A DNA stretch of 12,271 bases from Faecalibacterium sp. CAG:1138 (GTDB lineage: Bacteria; Bacillota; Clostridia; Christensenellales; CAG-917). A model generated the notes under the pieces. That model was not told the DNA's origin. It was given only the letters and a program-made list of their open reading frames with translations, and did not search any database. A program made the position numbers and the translations under genes. Shown piece by piece: positions 1 to 8,826 of the stretch (its first letter is position 1; each line of letters opens with the position of its first letter). The stretch spans positions 44,662-56,932 of the forward strand of contig HF988635.1 in the NCBI GenBank assembly GCA_000434675.1, written 5' to 3'.

Positions 1-132
1 GGGACCCTGCTTGACAGAGGGGGAAGTTTTACTCCGCCACCGGCGGGTTATATTTTTTATGCCTTTCCGGGAGATTTTTCGCTGGGTTCGGAATGGCAAA
101 CAAAACGTTTTGCTGTATAAAAAATTGCGGCG
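1..132. other. Upstream flank of the glucan synthase gene; tail of an unseen neighbour possible
   Basis: This stretch lies before the glucan synthase start and cannot be assigned to a gene. Two + strand frames stay open from the window edge. One ends at TAA 118-120, in the same frame as the synthase and 12 nt before its TTG. The other ends at TAG 146-148. The third + frame stops at TGA 12-14. If the hairpin at 33-58 is a real terminator, the short tail ending at 12-14 is the most sensible upstream gene end. A TATAAA hexamer at 116-121 could be a -10 element for the synthase, but I see no good -35 at 16-18 bp spacing. No AGGAGG-like ribosome site is visible before 133 or 151. Confidence 0.4.
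33..58 (+). terminator. Possible weak intrinsic terminator
   Basis: A short GC stem is formed by CCGCC at 34-38 and GGCGG at 42-46 with a 3-nt loop. A T-G wobble pair (33/47) extends it, and a T-rich run follows at 48-58. The geometry is that of a + strand Rho-independent terminator for a gene ending just before, for example at TGA 12-14. The stem is short and the T tract is interrupted, so this is only a candidate. Confidence 0.35.
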
Positions 133-3100
133 TTGTCAAAAATCATAGTTATGATTTGGGCTGTATTTATTGTTGTTTTGGTTCTGATATTCGGCGTGGT
201 GGTGCGCTATTCGAGAAGGCTGCTGTACGGCGGCAATTATTTGTATAATTTTTCCGATGAAAAATTCGCCGTTAAGGTCAGAAGGTTTTTGTCGGCCATG
301 CCTGCGCCCGAAAACGGCGGAGCGGGAGTTTCGGTTGAGGAGATAAAAAAACCGATCGAAAAAGCCTACAAAATTTTGCACAAAAAGGTCAAGAAGGGCG
401 AAAGGCTGTTCGAGTACGAAAAGTGGCTTTACGAGAACCATTTCAAAATCGCCGAAGCGCTTGAACAAAATTACGACGAATTTTCGTCGCTTCCGCACTC
501 GGGTGGCGCGCCGCGCGTGGTGCTGCTGTGCAAAAAGGTGCTGAGGTATTTGGGCGGCGTGCTCAAAAAGGAACAGGTGGAACTCGCTTTTTCGGAAGCG
601 GACAGGTTGCAAGGCTTCGGATACGACGAAATTCTGGCCGCAAAGGCAGCGTTTTCTTATGCGATTTTGCTTCGGATTGCCGAAGTTTCGGAAAAATGCG
701 TCAAATATCACAGATTTTTCGTTTATGCGCTCAATCTGAAAAACATAGTAAAACGCTATGCAAACGACAACGTCTACGTTTACTACGTTCTGAAAAGGAA
801 TCCCGTTTTGTCGGAAAAGCTGAAGCATTATATGGACAACCACGGCCTCAGCTACGACGACGTCGATTACGCTTTTTCGAACGTTTTGGTGGAAAATTCG
901 GTGATAACGGAAAACCTCGTTCGCTCGCTTTTGACGCTGGACGAAACGGTTTTTGATTTGAAAGAGGTTTATTCGCCTGCAAAAATTTTGGAGAAAAGCC
1001 GTTCGTTTGCGGTTACCGACGACGAGGGAAAGGATTACCTTTTGAAAAAGTTTTCCGCGTGTGCAACCAAGCTGAACGTTTCGGAAACGGACTTTGCCGA
1101 AAAACTGCTGAAAGCGGAATCTGACGGCGTGGCAAGCGTTCCGCATCTGGTGGAGCTGCCGCCCAAAAAGCTCGAAAAAACCCTGAAAACGGAGAAGCTT
1201 TCGGATGTAAGCGAAAAAACTCCGTTTGCGGTCGCGCTTTCGTTTTTCGTGATTTTTCAGTCGTTATTCGCCGCCGCTGTGAGCGTGGTGGCGGCGCTTT
1301 TCGGCGCGCCCGCAAAATTATGGGTTTTTTGCGCCTTGCTGTCGGCTTTTGCGACGGTGAAACAAAGCTATAATCTGGCGATACGGGTGTCCCGGCTGTT
1401 TTTTGACAAAAAGCGTATTCTTCGCGTTTCCGAGGAGGCGGACGTGAAGCTTGGGAAAACCGTTGTTGTGGTGCCTGCGTACGTTTCGTCCGAAAAGGCC
1501 GCGGAGCGGCTGGCGAAACACGTGAACGCGCTGGCGGCCTCCGAGCGAGCGGACGGCGTTGATTTTTTGCTGCTTTGCGACTTTGCCCCAAACGGCGAAG
1601 AGCGGACGAAAACCGACGAAAACATCGAAAAGGTTTTTATCGAGAATTTGCAGGGCGTGGGGCTTGCCGTAAGAAAGCGCGTATATTCGGACGGAAAATG
1701 GCGCGCGAGGGAGCGGAAGCGCGGCGCGCTCGAGGATTTGCATCGCTACTACGAGGAAAACGCCGCAAATCTTTTTGCGACGCTGTTTTCGGTGCCAGAA
1801 AAGCCGGAGTATATCGTCGTTCTGGACGAGGACAGCGTGCTTCTTCCGGGAGAAGTGAAACGAGCCGTCCTTGCCGCGGCGCATCCGGAAAACCGAGGCA
1901 CAGACATGTTTGCGTTTTCGCCGAAGACGAATATGTTCAGCCTGACGACGAAGTTTTCCGCTGTTTTTGCTGACAACGTCGGCGCGGAGGAATATCCCTC
2001 GTATTCGGACGATTTTCAGACGGTGTACGGCAGGGGCGTGTTTACGGGAAAAGGGCTTTACAGGCTTTCGGCGTTTCACGAAAAGCTGACGGGCAGATTC
2101 CCCGAAAAAAAGCTTTTGAGCCACGACCTTATGGAGGGCGCGCTTCTTTATACGGTTACTTTGGATACCGCGGTGTTCGAGGAAGCGCCGGAAAACTTTT
2201 CGCAATATTTTTCGAGAAGGTTGCGTTGGTCCGCGGGCGACGTTTCGCTCGGCTATTTTCTGACGAAAATGGGGCGAAGCATACCCGGCTGCTATCGTTT
2301 GTTGCTTTTTACGGGCGCGACGGGTAAGCTTTCGGCGGCTTTTAAGATTGCGCTTACGATAGCGGCAGGGGCGTGCGGTGGAGTGTGGGCGTTTGCTACC
2401 GCGGCGGTGATTGCTTTTTGGAAAGAACTGTCGGAGCTTGCAAAAAGCTTTTACACTTTCAAAACCTATCGTTTTCGCTACGCGGCGAAAGAGGTGGCGA
2501 AAAGCCTTTTGAAGCTTGCCGTCGCGCCCGCGGTCCTTGCGTTCGACGGTTTGGTGGACTTATACGTCTTTATTACGGCGACCGCAAAGGTTTACGGCGG
2601 CAAAAATATGCTGGTCTGGAAAACCTTCGGGAGCGGGAAAAAAGCGGAGCAGACCGCTTTTGAAGTCAAGAACGCAATGCTTCTTTCGGCCGCAGAAAAG
2701 GCCTACGATTTCTTTCAAAAGAACAGAGTTTCAGGACTTATTGCGGACAACGTAAGCTATATCAAAAAAGAAAAGCGCGCCTCCTATACCTCGCCGACGA
2801 ACGTCGGCTTTTCGCTCGTTGCCGAAATGTCGGCGGTGGTTTTGGGGTTTAAGGATAAGTCCGCGGCAGAGCAAACGGCTTTGGAAATTCTGTCCGCGGC
2901 GGAGAGCCTTGAAAAATACAGGGGCAATCTTTTCAACTGGTACGACTTGGAAACGAAAAAACCGCTTCCGCCGAGATTCGTGTCGTCGGTTGACAGCGGA
3001 AATTTTGTGGCGGCGCTCGTTGCGTGCGGCAACTTTTTCGGCGGCAAAGTGGGCGAAATTTGCAAAAAATTGACGAAAGAAACCGATCTCGGCGCTTTAT

Positions 3101-6100
3101 ACGACAAAAAGCGAAAACAGTTTTATATCGGCTACAATCTCGACACCGGCAGATTCGAGGGGCATTACGACCTCAAAATAAGCGAGGCAAGGTTGCTCGG
3201 TTACGTTTATTCGGCGCTCTATAAATCGTCAAAACCATATTTCGGAACGGAAAACGTGCTGTCGGGCGAGGAAGGAAACACACTTTACAGCTGGGGCGGA
3301 ACGATGTTCGAGTATCTTATGCCCGAAATATTTTTGGATACGCCGAAAAAAAGCCTCGTGGGCTCGTCGGCGCAAAACGCCGTAAAAGTGCAAATCAAAT
3401 CGGCTTGCGGAGGCGTTTGGGGCGTTTCGGAATGCGGATATTCGGACGTTGACGAATGCGGAAACTATCGCTACGAGGCATTTGGTCTGAACGCGCTCGG
3501 CTTAAAGTCGTCGGCAAATGCCTGCGTGGTGTCGCCGTACAGCAGCGCGCTTGCGTTGGAATTTGCCCCGAAAGAGGCCGTAAAAAACCTTGAAAATCTG
3601 AAAAAACAGGCGTACGGAAGCTTCGGATTTTTCGAAGCCGTGGACAACAGAAATCAAAAGCCGCAGGTTGTCAGGGAATATATGGCGCATCATACGGGAA
3701 TGCTGCTGGCGGCCGTCGCCAACTATCTTAAGTGCGGAGCAATACGCCGCGCGTTTATGTCGGACGCCCGGATGGACGGCGCGAAAATGCTTTTGACGGA
3801 GCCGATAAATCGCGCCAAAGTTCAGAGGAAAAAGGACAACGGCTTTTCGGAAACGGTGACGGAAGAACGCGACTTTAAGGCGGTTTATCCGAAAAATCTC
3901 GTTATCCCGCGGTTCAACCTCTTGAAAACCGACGACTACGGCGTGGCGGTGAACGACTTCGGCGAAGGATATTCCTTTTCAAACGGCGTTTTCGTGACGA
4001 GGTTCAGGCAAAATATGTTCGAGCCGTACGGCAATTTCTTCGTGGTCAGGGACGAGGACGACGACAGCCTTTTGTCGCCGACATTTTCGCCGCTTAAGAC
4101 GCGCGGAGATTACAGCGCGGAGTTTGGCCTCAACCATGCGCGGTTTTCAAACGGAAACCTTTCGGAAGAGGTGTTTTGCCCGAGCTTTTATTGCGGCGAA
4201 ACGAGGATTCTGACTTTGTCTAACCCGCACAAAACCGACAAAACGTACACGGTGTTTTTCTATTCGGAACCGCTGCTCGGAACTCAGGAAGCGGATTTTG
4301 CTCATCGATCGTTCAACAATCTGTTTTCCAAAACCACCGAAAAAACGGACAAAAACGGCGTTTTGGAGATGAGTATGGAGCGGCGCTTTCCGACGTCGGA
4401 CAAAAAGGCGTATATGACGCTTACGGCAAAAGGGGCGGACGGCCTTACGGGCGTTACGGACAGATTTCGTTTTATCGGCAAAAACCGAACGGTCGGAAAT
4501 GCTTTGGCGTACACCGTGCTTCCGAAAAGAGTAGCGGGCGACGTTTCGGAGCCGTGCATGGCGTTTTACGGCGAGGTGAGCCTAAAGCCCGGCGAGCAAA
4601 AATCGGTTGAAGTAACTTTGGGCTATGCCGAAAACGAAAAGGACGCCTTAAGACTTCTGGAGCGGCCGAAATCCGTTTACTTCGGAAAGAGCCTGAAAAG
4701 TCCGCAGACGGTGAACGACAAAACCGAAATAAAACTTACGGGGAAGGCGTACGAATATTTCAACGCCCTCTTCGGCGCGCTTTGTTACGTGCCGTATTCC
4801 GACGGCAAGCTGAAAAAACTTTCAGCTGACGAAACGGGGCTGTCCAAAACCATAACTTCGGATTTTTGCAGAAAGGCGTTGTACTTCGGGTTCAACGAAA
4901 AAACCGAAGAGGACTTTGCCGAGTTTTTAGAAGGGTTCGAGATGCTCCGCGGGTTCGGCGCGGAATGCAATCTCGTGGTGGGGTACGTCGAAAGCGACTT
5001 TTACGGCGGCAAAACCTATCGCAGGATTTTGAGCAAAATCAAATCTTCCGTCATAGGCAAAGAGATTTTCATCGTGAACCTCGAAGGCGAGGGGAAGGAC
5101 GTCGAAAAGCTGTGTTTCAAAAGCTTTTCGGGTTTTTCTGAAAAACACAAATTGCCCGTCGCAAAACCTAAAAATCGCAAAAAAACGGCAAAACCGTGGC
5201 AAATAGACGGCGAATTTGACGTCGGAAACGGAACTTTCGTAACCACCGGCGACAAAAACTATTACGTTTCGAAAGGCATGAAAGCGGATGCGTTGCCGTA
5301 TTCCGACGTCGTGGCGGAGCCGCGCGGCGGATTTGTGGCGACCGATAACGGCGGAGGACACAGTTGGTTCTTAAACAGCAGGGAGTGCAAAACCACGGTT
5401 TGGGATCCGGACACCGTGTCGCCGCCGATTTCCGAAAAGTTCGTGCTGGTGTCGTCGGGGAAAAGCTATTCGCTGACCGAAAATTCCGCCGCGGTTTTCG
5501 AAAAGGGAGCCGTTACGTTTTTGTCCGATACGGGCGAAGCGCTGACGAAACTCACGGAATATATGCTCCCCGACGGCCTCGGCAAGCGCTACGAACTGGA
5601 AATCAAAAACAAAGGTAAGGGCGAAAAGAAGTTTACGGCGATAACCGATTTCGATTTGTCGCTCGGAGTTATGCCGAACTATGGTTTTTATCTTATCGAG
5701 AAGCATCCGCACGGCATTTCGGCAAAAAATATCCGCAACGGAGTGGGGTGCTATCTGGAGCTTCCGGACGAAGCCGAGCCGGTTACGGACGCAGGAAAGA
5801 TAAAATCCAGAACGGACGTCGGGGAATATTATTCGAAAAACCGAAGTCTTAACCTGAAGTGTTTTGCTTCGGTTTTGGAGTTTTCGCTTTCGGGAAACGA
5901 GAGCAAACGATTTTGCTATACGCTTTATCCGTCCGCCGAAGAAGCCGAAAAACATTTCGGCAAAACGCCGTCAAAGGCTTTGCAGACGGAAAAGTGGGAA
6001 GCATTGAACCCCGTTAAGATAATTTCCGACGACAAAAACCTTGCGCTTTTGTTTGACAATTTGCCTTATCAGACGCTGTCCTCGCGAATTAACGCCCGCG

Positions 6101-7446
6101 CTGCGTACTATCAGGTGGGAGGAGCTTTCGGCTTCAGGGATTTGTTGCAGGACGCCCTGTCGGCAATATGGTTCGATCCGTCGCTTGCGAGGGAAATTAT
6201 ACTTTGCTGCGCGGCAAAAATCTACGAAGAGGGCGACGCTGTTCACTGGTGGCATAACACGGGTTACGGCATAAGAACAAGAATTTCCGACGACAGATTG
6301 TTTTTGTCGTACGTTGCCTGCGAGTACGCTTCGGCCACCGGGGACGCAGACATCTTTTCGGAAAAAGCGCCGTATCTGAAATCAAAACCGCTCGAAAGGT
6401 TTGAGGATGACAGAATGGAAAAACTGTTTTGGGCCGATTACGAAGAAACGATAAGGGAGCATATCCTGAAAACCTTCAAAAAAACCGCTATGCTCGGAGA
6501 AAACGGCTTGATTAAGGTTTTCGGCGGCGACTGGAACGACGCCCTCAACAACGTGGGCGACGAAGAAAGGGGCGAAAGCGTGTGGCTGACGATGTTCTTT
6601 TACAAGTGCGTTATGGACTATGTCGAGTATGAACCCGACGCAAAAATCAAAACGGAATTGTTGATATTTGCCGAAAAATTGAAAAAAGCCGTCGATACGA
6701 CGTTTGAAAACGGTTATTACAAACGTATGGTAACCAAAAAGGGAGTGTGGCTGGGTTCCAAAGAATCGCCCGTTCTGAAAATCGACGTCATATCGCAGGC
6801 ATGGGCGGTTATTTCGGAAATTGCCGACAAGAAAAAAACCGCTTCCGCGCTTGAAAAAGCGCTGGAGCTGGTGTCGGACGACGGCATAATCCGTCTGCTT
6901 TGGCCTCCCGCAAACGAGGAATCGGACCTCGGATATATTTCAAAATATCCAGAGGGCGTGAGGGAAAACGGCGGACAGTACACGCACGGCGCGGTGTGGC
7001 TTGCTCAAGCGTTCCTTGAGGCGGGGAAAACGGAAACCGGGTATAAGCTTTTGTCGCGAATGAATCCGATTTGGCAAAACCTCCATAATCCGAATTTCAG
7101 GGGCGAGCCGTACGTTTTGTCTGCCGACGTTTACGTTTCCGAAAACGAATACGGCCGCGCTGGCTGGAGCTGGTACACGGGCAGCGCGTCCTGGTGCTAC
7201 AAGGTGATTCTGGAGGATTTACTGGGGCTTAAGCTTTTCGGCGGCAACCTGAAAATCAACCCAAAGGGTATCCCCGATAGACTTGACGGCACCGTGGTTA
7301 CGGTGAAAAGGAACGGCGGAACGATAGAGGTAACTTATAGAAAGGGGGCGAGCCGCCTCGTTGCGGACGGCGTGAACGTTTTCGGGAACGACGTTTTTCC
7401 GTTCAGAAAAGGAAAAACCCTCAAAGTGGAAGTTTGGCGGGAATAA
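133..7446 (+). CDS. ndvB: Cyclic beta-1,2-glucan synthase (GT84 / GH189-type / GH94)
   Basis: A membrane enzyme that builds beta-1,2-glucan from UDP-glucose, trims the chain by phosphorolysis and closes it into a ring. Visible order: hydrophobic segment about residues 7-25; helical region to about 360; membrane hairpin about 365-415; GT84 domain with a VVVVPAY strand near 444, a DxD (D565, D567), SHDLMEG 663-669 and RRLRW 695-699; membrane segments about 739-762 and 797-822; glycoamylase-like domain about 880-1215 with SPTNVG, FNWYD 934-938, SSVDSGN 951-957 and EYMAHHTGM 1182-1190; a beta-sandwich and linker about 1259-1690; GH94 domain about 1694-2437 with GFRDLLQD 2000-2007, HWWH 2038-2041, the DWND motif 2133-2136 that carries the GH94 general acid, and RENGGQYTH 2277-2285. 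Arg-rich RYSRR after the first segment suggests N-out topology, placing all catalytic domains in the cytoplasm. It is about 400 residues shorter than NdvB/ChvB, with no frameshift seen. The start may be TTG 133 or ATG 151; neither has a clear ribosome site. Domain edges are estimates. Confidence 0.93.
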   Translation: MSKIIVMIWAVFIVVLVLIFGVVVRYSRRLLYGGNYLYNFSDEKFAVKVRRFLSAMPAPENGGAGVSVEEIKKPIEKAYKILHKKVKKGERLFEYEKWLYENHFKIAEALEQNYDEFSSLPHSGGAPRVVLLCKKVLRYLGGVLKKEQVELAFSEADRLQGFGYDEILAAKAAFSYAILLRIAEVSEKCVKYHRFFVYALNLKNIVKRYANDNVYVYYVLKRNPVLSEKLKHYMDNHGLSYDDVDYAFSNVLVENSVITENLVRSLLTLDETVFDLKEVYSPAKILEKSRSFAVTDDEGKDYLLKKFSACATKLNVSETDFAEKLLKAESDGVASVPHLVELPPKKLEKTLKTEKLSDVSEKTPFAVALSFFVIFQSLFAAAVSVVAALFGAPAKLWVFCALLSAFATVKQSYNLAIRVSRLFFDKKRILRVSEEADVKLGKTVVVVPAYVSSEKAAERLAKHVNALAASERADGVDFLLLCDFAPNGEERTKTDENIEKVFIENLQGVGLAVRKRVYSDGKWRARERKRGALEDLHRYYEENAANLFATLFSVPEKPEYIVVLDEDSVLLPGEVKRAVLAAAHPENRGTDMFAFSPKTNMFSLTTKFSAVFADNVGAEEYPSYSDDFQTVYGRGVFTGKGLYRLSAFHEKLTGRFPEKKLLSHDLMEGALLYTVTLDTAVFEEAPENFSQYFSRRLRWSAGDVSLGYFLTKMGRSIPGCYRLLLFTGATGKLSAAFKIALTIAAGACGGVWAFATAAVIAFWKELSELAKSFYTFKTYRFRYAAKEVAKSLLKLAVAPAVLAFDGLVDLYVFITATAKVYGGKNMLVWKTFGSGKKAEQTAFEVKNAMLLSAAEKAYDFFQKNRVSGLIADNVSYIKKEKRASYTSPTNVGFSLVAEMSAVVLGFKDKSAAEQTALEILSAAESLEKYRGNLFNWYDLETKKPLPPRFVSSVDSGNFVAALVACGNFFGGKVGEICKKLTKETDLGALYDKKRKQFYIGYNLDTGRFEGHYDLKISEARLLGYVYSALYKSSKPYFGTENVLSGEEGNTLYSWGGTMFEYLMPEIFLDTPKKSLVGSSAQNAVKVQIKSACGGVWGVSECGYSDVDECGNYRYEAFGLNALGLKSSANACVVSPYSSALALEFAPKEAVKNLENLKKQAYGSFGFFEAVDNRNQKPQVVREYMAHHTGMLLAAVANYLKCGAIRRAFMSDARMDGAKMLLTEPINRAKVQRKKDNGFSETVTEERDFKAVYPKNLVIPRFNLLKTDDYGVAVNDFGEGYSFSNGVFVTRFRQNMFEPYGNFFVVRDEDDDSLLSPTFSPLKTRGDYSAEFGLNHARFSNGNLSEEVFCPSFYCGETRILTLSNPHKTDKTYTVFFYSEPLLGTQEADFAHRSFNNLFSKTTEKTDKNGVLEMSMERRFPTSDKKAYMTLTAKGADGLTGVTDRFRFIGKNRTVGNALAYTVLPKRVAGDVSEPCMAFYGEVSLKPGEQKSVEVTLGYAENEKDALRLLERPKSVYFGKSLKSPQTVNDKTEIKLTGKAYEYFNALFGALCYVPYSDGKLKKLSADETGLSKTITSDFCRKALYFGFNEKTEEDFAEFLEGFEMLRGFGAECNLVVGYVESDFYGGKTYRRILSKIKSSVIGKEIFIVNLEGEGKDVEKLCFKSFSGFSEKHKLPVAKPKNRKKTAKPWQIDGEFDVGNGTFVTTGDKNYYVSKGMKADALPYSDVVAEPRGGFVATDNGGGHSWFLNSRECKTTVWDPDTVSPPISEKFVLVSSGKSYSLTENSAAVFEKGAVTFLSDTGEALTKLTEYMLPDGLGKRYELEIKNKGKGEKKFTAITDFDLSLGVMPNYGFYLIEKHPHGISAKNIRNGVGCYLELPDEAEPVTDAGKIKSRTDVGEYYSKNRSLNLKCFASVLEFSLSGNESKRFCYTLYPSAEEAEKHFGKTPSKALQTEKWEALNPVKIISDDKNLALLFDNLPYQTLSSRINARAAYYQVGGAFGFRDLLQDALSAIWFDPSLAREIILCCAAKIYEEGDAVHWWHNTGYGIRTRISDDRLFLSYVACEYASATGDADIFSEKAPYLKSKPLERFEDDRMEKLFWADYEETIREHILKTFKKTAMLGENGLIKVFGGDWNDALNNVGDEERGESVWLTMFFYKCVMDYVEYEPDAKIKTELLIFAEKLKKAVDTTFENGYYKRMVTKKGVWLGSKESPVLKIDVISQAWAVISEIADKKKTASALEKALELVSDDGIIRLLWPPANEESDLGYISKYPEGVRENGGQYTHGAVWLAQAFLEAGKTETGYKLLSRMNPIWQNLHNPNFRGEPYVLSADVYVSENEYGRAGWSWYTGSASWCYKVILEDLLGLKLFGGNLKINPKGIPDRLDGTVVTVKRNGGTIEVTYRKGASRLVADGVNVFGNDVFPFRKGKTLKVEVWRE

Positions 7447-7453
7447 CGTTATT
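7442..7453. repeat. 12-bp perfect palindrome at the end of the synthase gene
   Basis: AATAACGTTATT is a perfect inverted repeat without a loop. It overlaps the TAA stop of the glucan synthase (7444-7446) and ends 4 bp before the -35 element of the rarA promoter. Its position would suit a repressor or activator site. It is AT-rich, however, and a 12-bp palindrome can arise by chance. No second copy was noticed elsewhere in the window. Confidence 0.3.
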
Positions 7454-7457
7454 TTGC

Positions 7458-7485
7458 TTTACAATTTGCCAAGTTATGTTATAAT
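7458..7485 (+). promoter_or_regulatory. Sigma-A (sigma-70) type promoter for rarA and the ABC transporter genes
   Basis: The -35 is TTTACA at 7458-7463 (5 of 6 to consensus). After a 16-bp spacer comes a perfect TATAAT at 7480-7485, preceded by TG at 7477-7478 with one base between, giving an extended -10 TGnTATAAT. Transcription should start near 7491-7494, leaving a short leader of about 22-25 nt before the rarA ATG. This is the clearest promoter in the window. It separates rarA and the ABC genes from the glucan synthase as a transcription unit. Confidence 0.8.
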
Positions 7486-7505
7486 ATATGCTTAACAAAC
7501 GCTTT

Positions 7506-7511
7506 GAGGTG
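7506..7511 (+). promoter_or_regulatory. Ribosome binding site that fixes the rarA start
   Basis: GAGGTG sits 4 nt before ATG 7516 and matches the 3' end of 16S rRNA (AGGAGGTG core). A TTG at 7504 in the same frame overlaps this site and so is not the likely start. The ATG also gives the family's usual beginning, MDLFDYA. Confidence 0.75.
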
Positions 7512-7515
7512 GACG

Positions 7516-8817
7516 ATGGATCTGTTTGATTACGCAAGCGAAGTCGATATTCAAAAAAACGCGCCGCTTGCCGAACGTATGCGCGCGCGCAACTTGTCGG
7601 AGTTTATCGGGCAAAAGCACTTGGTCGGCGAAGGGACGTTGCTTCGCAGGGCGATAAGCGCGGATAAACTGGGCAGCTGCATTTTTTACGGACCTCCGGG
7701 GACGGGGAAAACCACGCTTGCAAACATCATCGCCAAAAACACCAACAGCCATTTCGAACTGCTGAACGCCGTTTCGTCGGGCGTTTCCGACGCGAAAAAG
7801 GTCATTGAAGAGGCCAAAATCCGCCTGAAAATGTACGGAAAAAAGACCTATCTTCTTCTTGACGAATGTCACAGGTGGAACAAGGCGCAGTCCGACAGCG
7901 TGCTGGCTTCGGTGGAAAAGGGCGAAATAATCTTCATAGGTTCGACCACGGAAAATCCGTACGTTTCGATGACAAAGGCAATCGTTTCGAGGTGCCGCGT
8001 TTTCGAATTCAAAAAGCTGACCTCGGCTGAAATCGTTGAGGGCTTGAAGCGCGCCGTGGAAGACGAGGAAAGAGGCCTCGGCGCCTATCCCGTCAAGGTG
8101 GACGAAAAAGCCTACGAGCATATAGCGTGGGCGGCATCGGGCGACCTACGAAACGCCTACAACGCCTTGGAGCTTGCGTTTATGACGACTGATCCGTCGG
8201 AGGACGGATATATTCATATAACCGAAAAAATCGCCGCCGAATCCATTCAGAGAAGGGTGCTGTCGGTGGATGAAAGCATGTACTACGACATGATTTCCGC
8301 TTTCTGCAAAAGCCTCAGGGGCAGCGACAGCAACGCCGCGCTTTACTGGAGCCAGAGGCTGATTCAGGCAGGTTGCGATCCGCTTCTTATCTGCCGCAGG
8401 CTCATAGCGCACAGCGCAGAGGACGTGGGCATGGCCGATCCTCGGGCGCTTCAGATGGCGGTGGCCGCGCTTACAGCTTACGAAAAACTGGGGGTTCCGG
8501 AGGGGCTTATCCCGCTGTCGGAGGCCATAATTTACGTTTGCGAAGCGGAAAAATCAAATTCCGTCATAGTCGCACTCGACGCCGCGCGGGCCGCGGTGGA
8601 GAAAATCGGCGTCGAGGAAGTGCCGAAATATTTGCAGGATCCGAACTACAAAACCGAAAAAATTTCGGGCTACAAATATCCGCACGACTACGGCGGCTGG
8701 GTTGAACAACAATATCTTCCGGACGAGGTGAAGAACGAAGTTTTTTATCGTCCGTCCGATCACGGCTACGAGGCCGACGTAAGGGAGCGTCAGGCGCGCC
8801 GTAAGAGCAAAAAATAG
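7516..8817 (+). CDS. rarA: Replication-associated recombination protein A (RarA/MgsA, AAA+ ATPase)
   Basis: A DNA-dependent ATPase of the RarA/MgsA/WRNIP1 family, which acts at stalled or damaged replication forks in the cytoplasm. The 433-residue length is typical. The sequence shows the clamp-loader-like AAA+ domain: Walker A GPPGTGKTT at 59-67, Walker B LLLDE at 113-117 within DECHRWNKAQSD, sensor-1 region GSTTENP at 142-148, arginine-finger region SRCRVF near 158-163, and a sensor-2-like SGDLRNAYNALELA. The C-terminal MgsA domain follows, with RGSDSNAALYW, SAEDVGMADP and the closing YLPDE, YRPSDHGYE block. The family usually has DEIHRFN after Walker B; here C and W replace I and F, which should not affect catalysis. 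It has its own strong promoter. Its TAG stop overlaps the AGGAG site of the next gene, so the ABC transporter genes are probably cotranscribed. Identity is nearly certain. Confidence 0.97.
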   Translation: MDLFDYASEVDIQKNAPLAERMRARNLSEFIGQKHLVGEGTLLRRAISADKLGSCIFYGPPGTGKTTLANIIAKNTNSHFELLNAVSSGVSDAKKVIEEAKIRLKMYGKKTYLLLDECHRWNKAQSDSVLASVEKGEIIFIGSTTENPYVSMTKAIVSRCRVFEFKKLTSAEIVEGLKRAVEDEERGLGAYPVKVDEKAYEHIAWAASGDLRNAYNALELAFMTTDPSEDGYIHITEKIAAESIQRRVLSVDESMYYDMISAFCKSLRGSDSNAALYWSQRLIQAGCDPLLICRRLIAHSAEDVGMADPRALQMAVAALTAYEKLGVPEGLIPLSEAIIYVCEAEKSNSVIVALDAARAAVEKIGVEEVPKYLQDPNYKTEKISGYKYPHDYGGWVEQQYLPDEVKNEVFYRPSDHGYEADVRERQARRKSKK

Positions 8818-8826
8818 GAGAGAATA

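Noticed and set aside
11..16. TTGACA, a perfect -35 hexamer
   Set aside because: There is no -10 at 16-18 bp (the position falls in the GC-rich hairpin at 34-46), so it is probably chance or part of an upstream gene.
136..1146. Long minus strand open frame (about 336 codons) antisense to the start of the synthase gene
   Set aside because: It is a mirror of the synthase coding frame with a Phe/Arg/Gln-rich, low-plausibility product and no ribosome site. The sense strand has clear domain matches.
1318..2205. Minus strand open frame antisense to the GT84 domain
   Set aside because: The product is Arg/Lys/Phe-rich without any known motif, while the sense frame carries conserved GT84 motifs. The openness is due to codon bias.
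7492..8121. Minus strand open frame antisense to rarA
   Set aside because: It covers the conserved AAA+ region of rarA and has no motif or start signal of its own.
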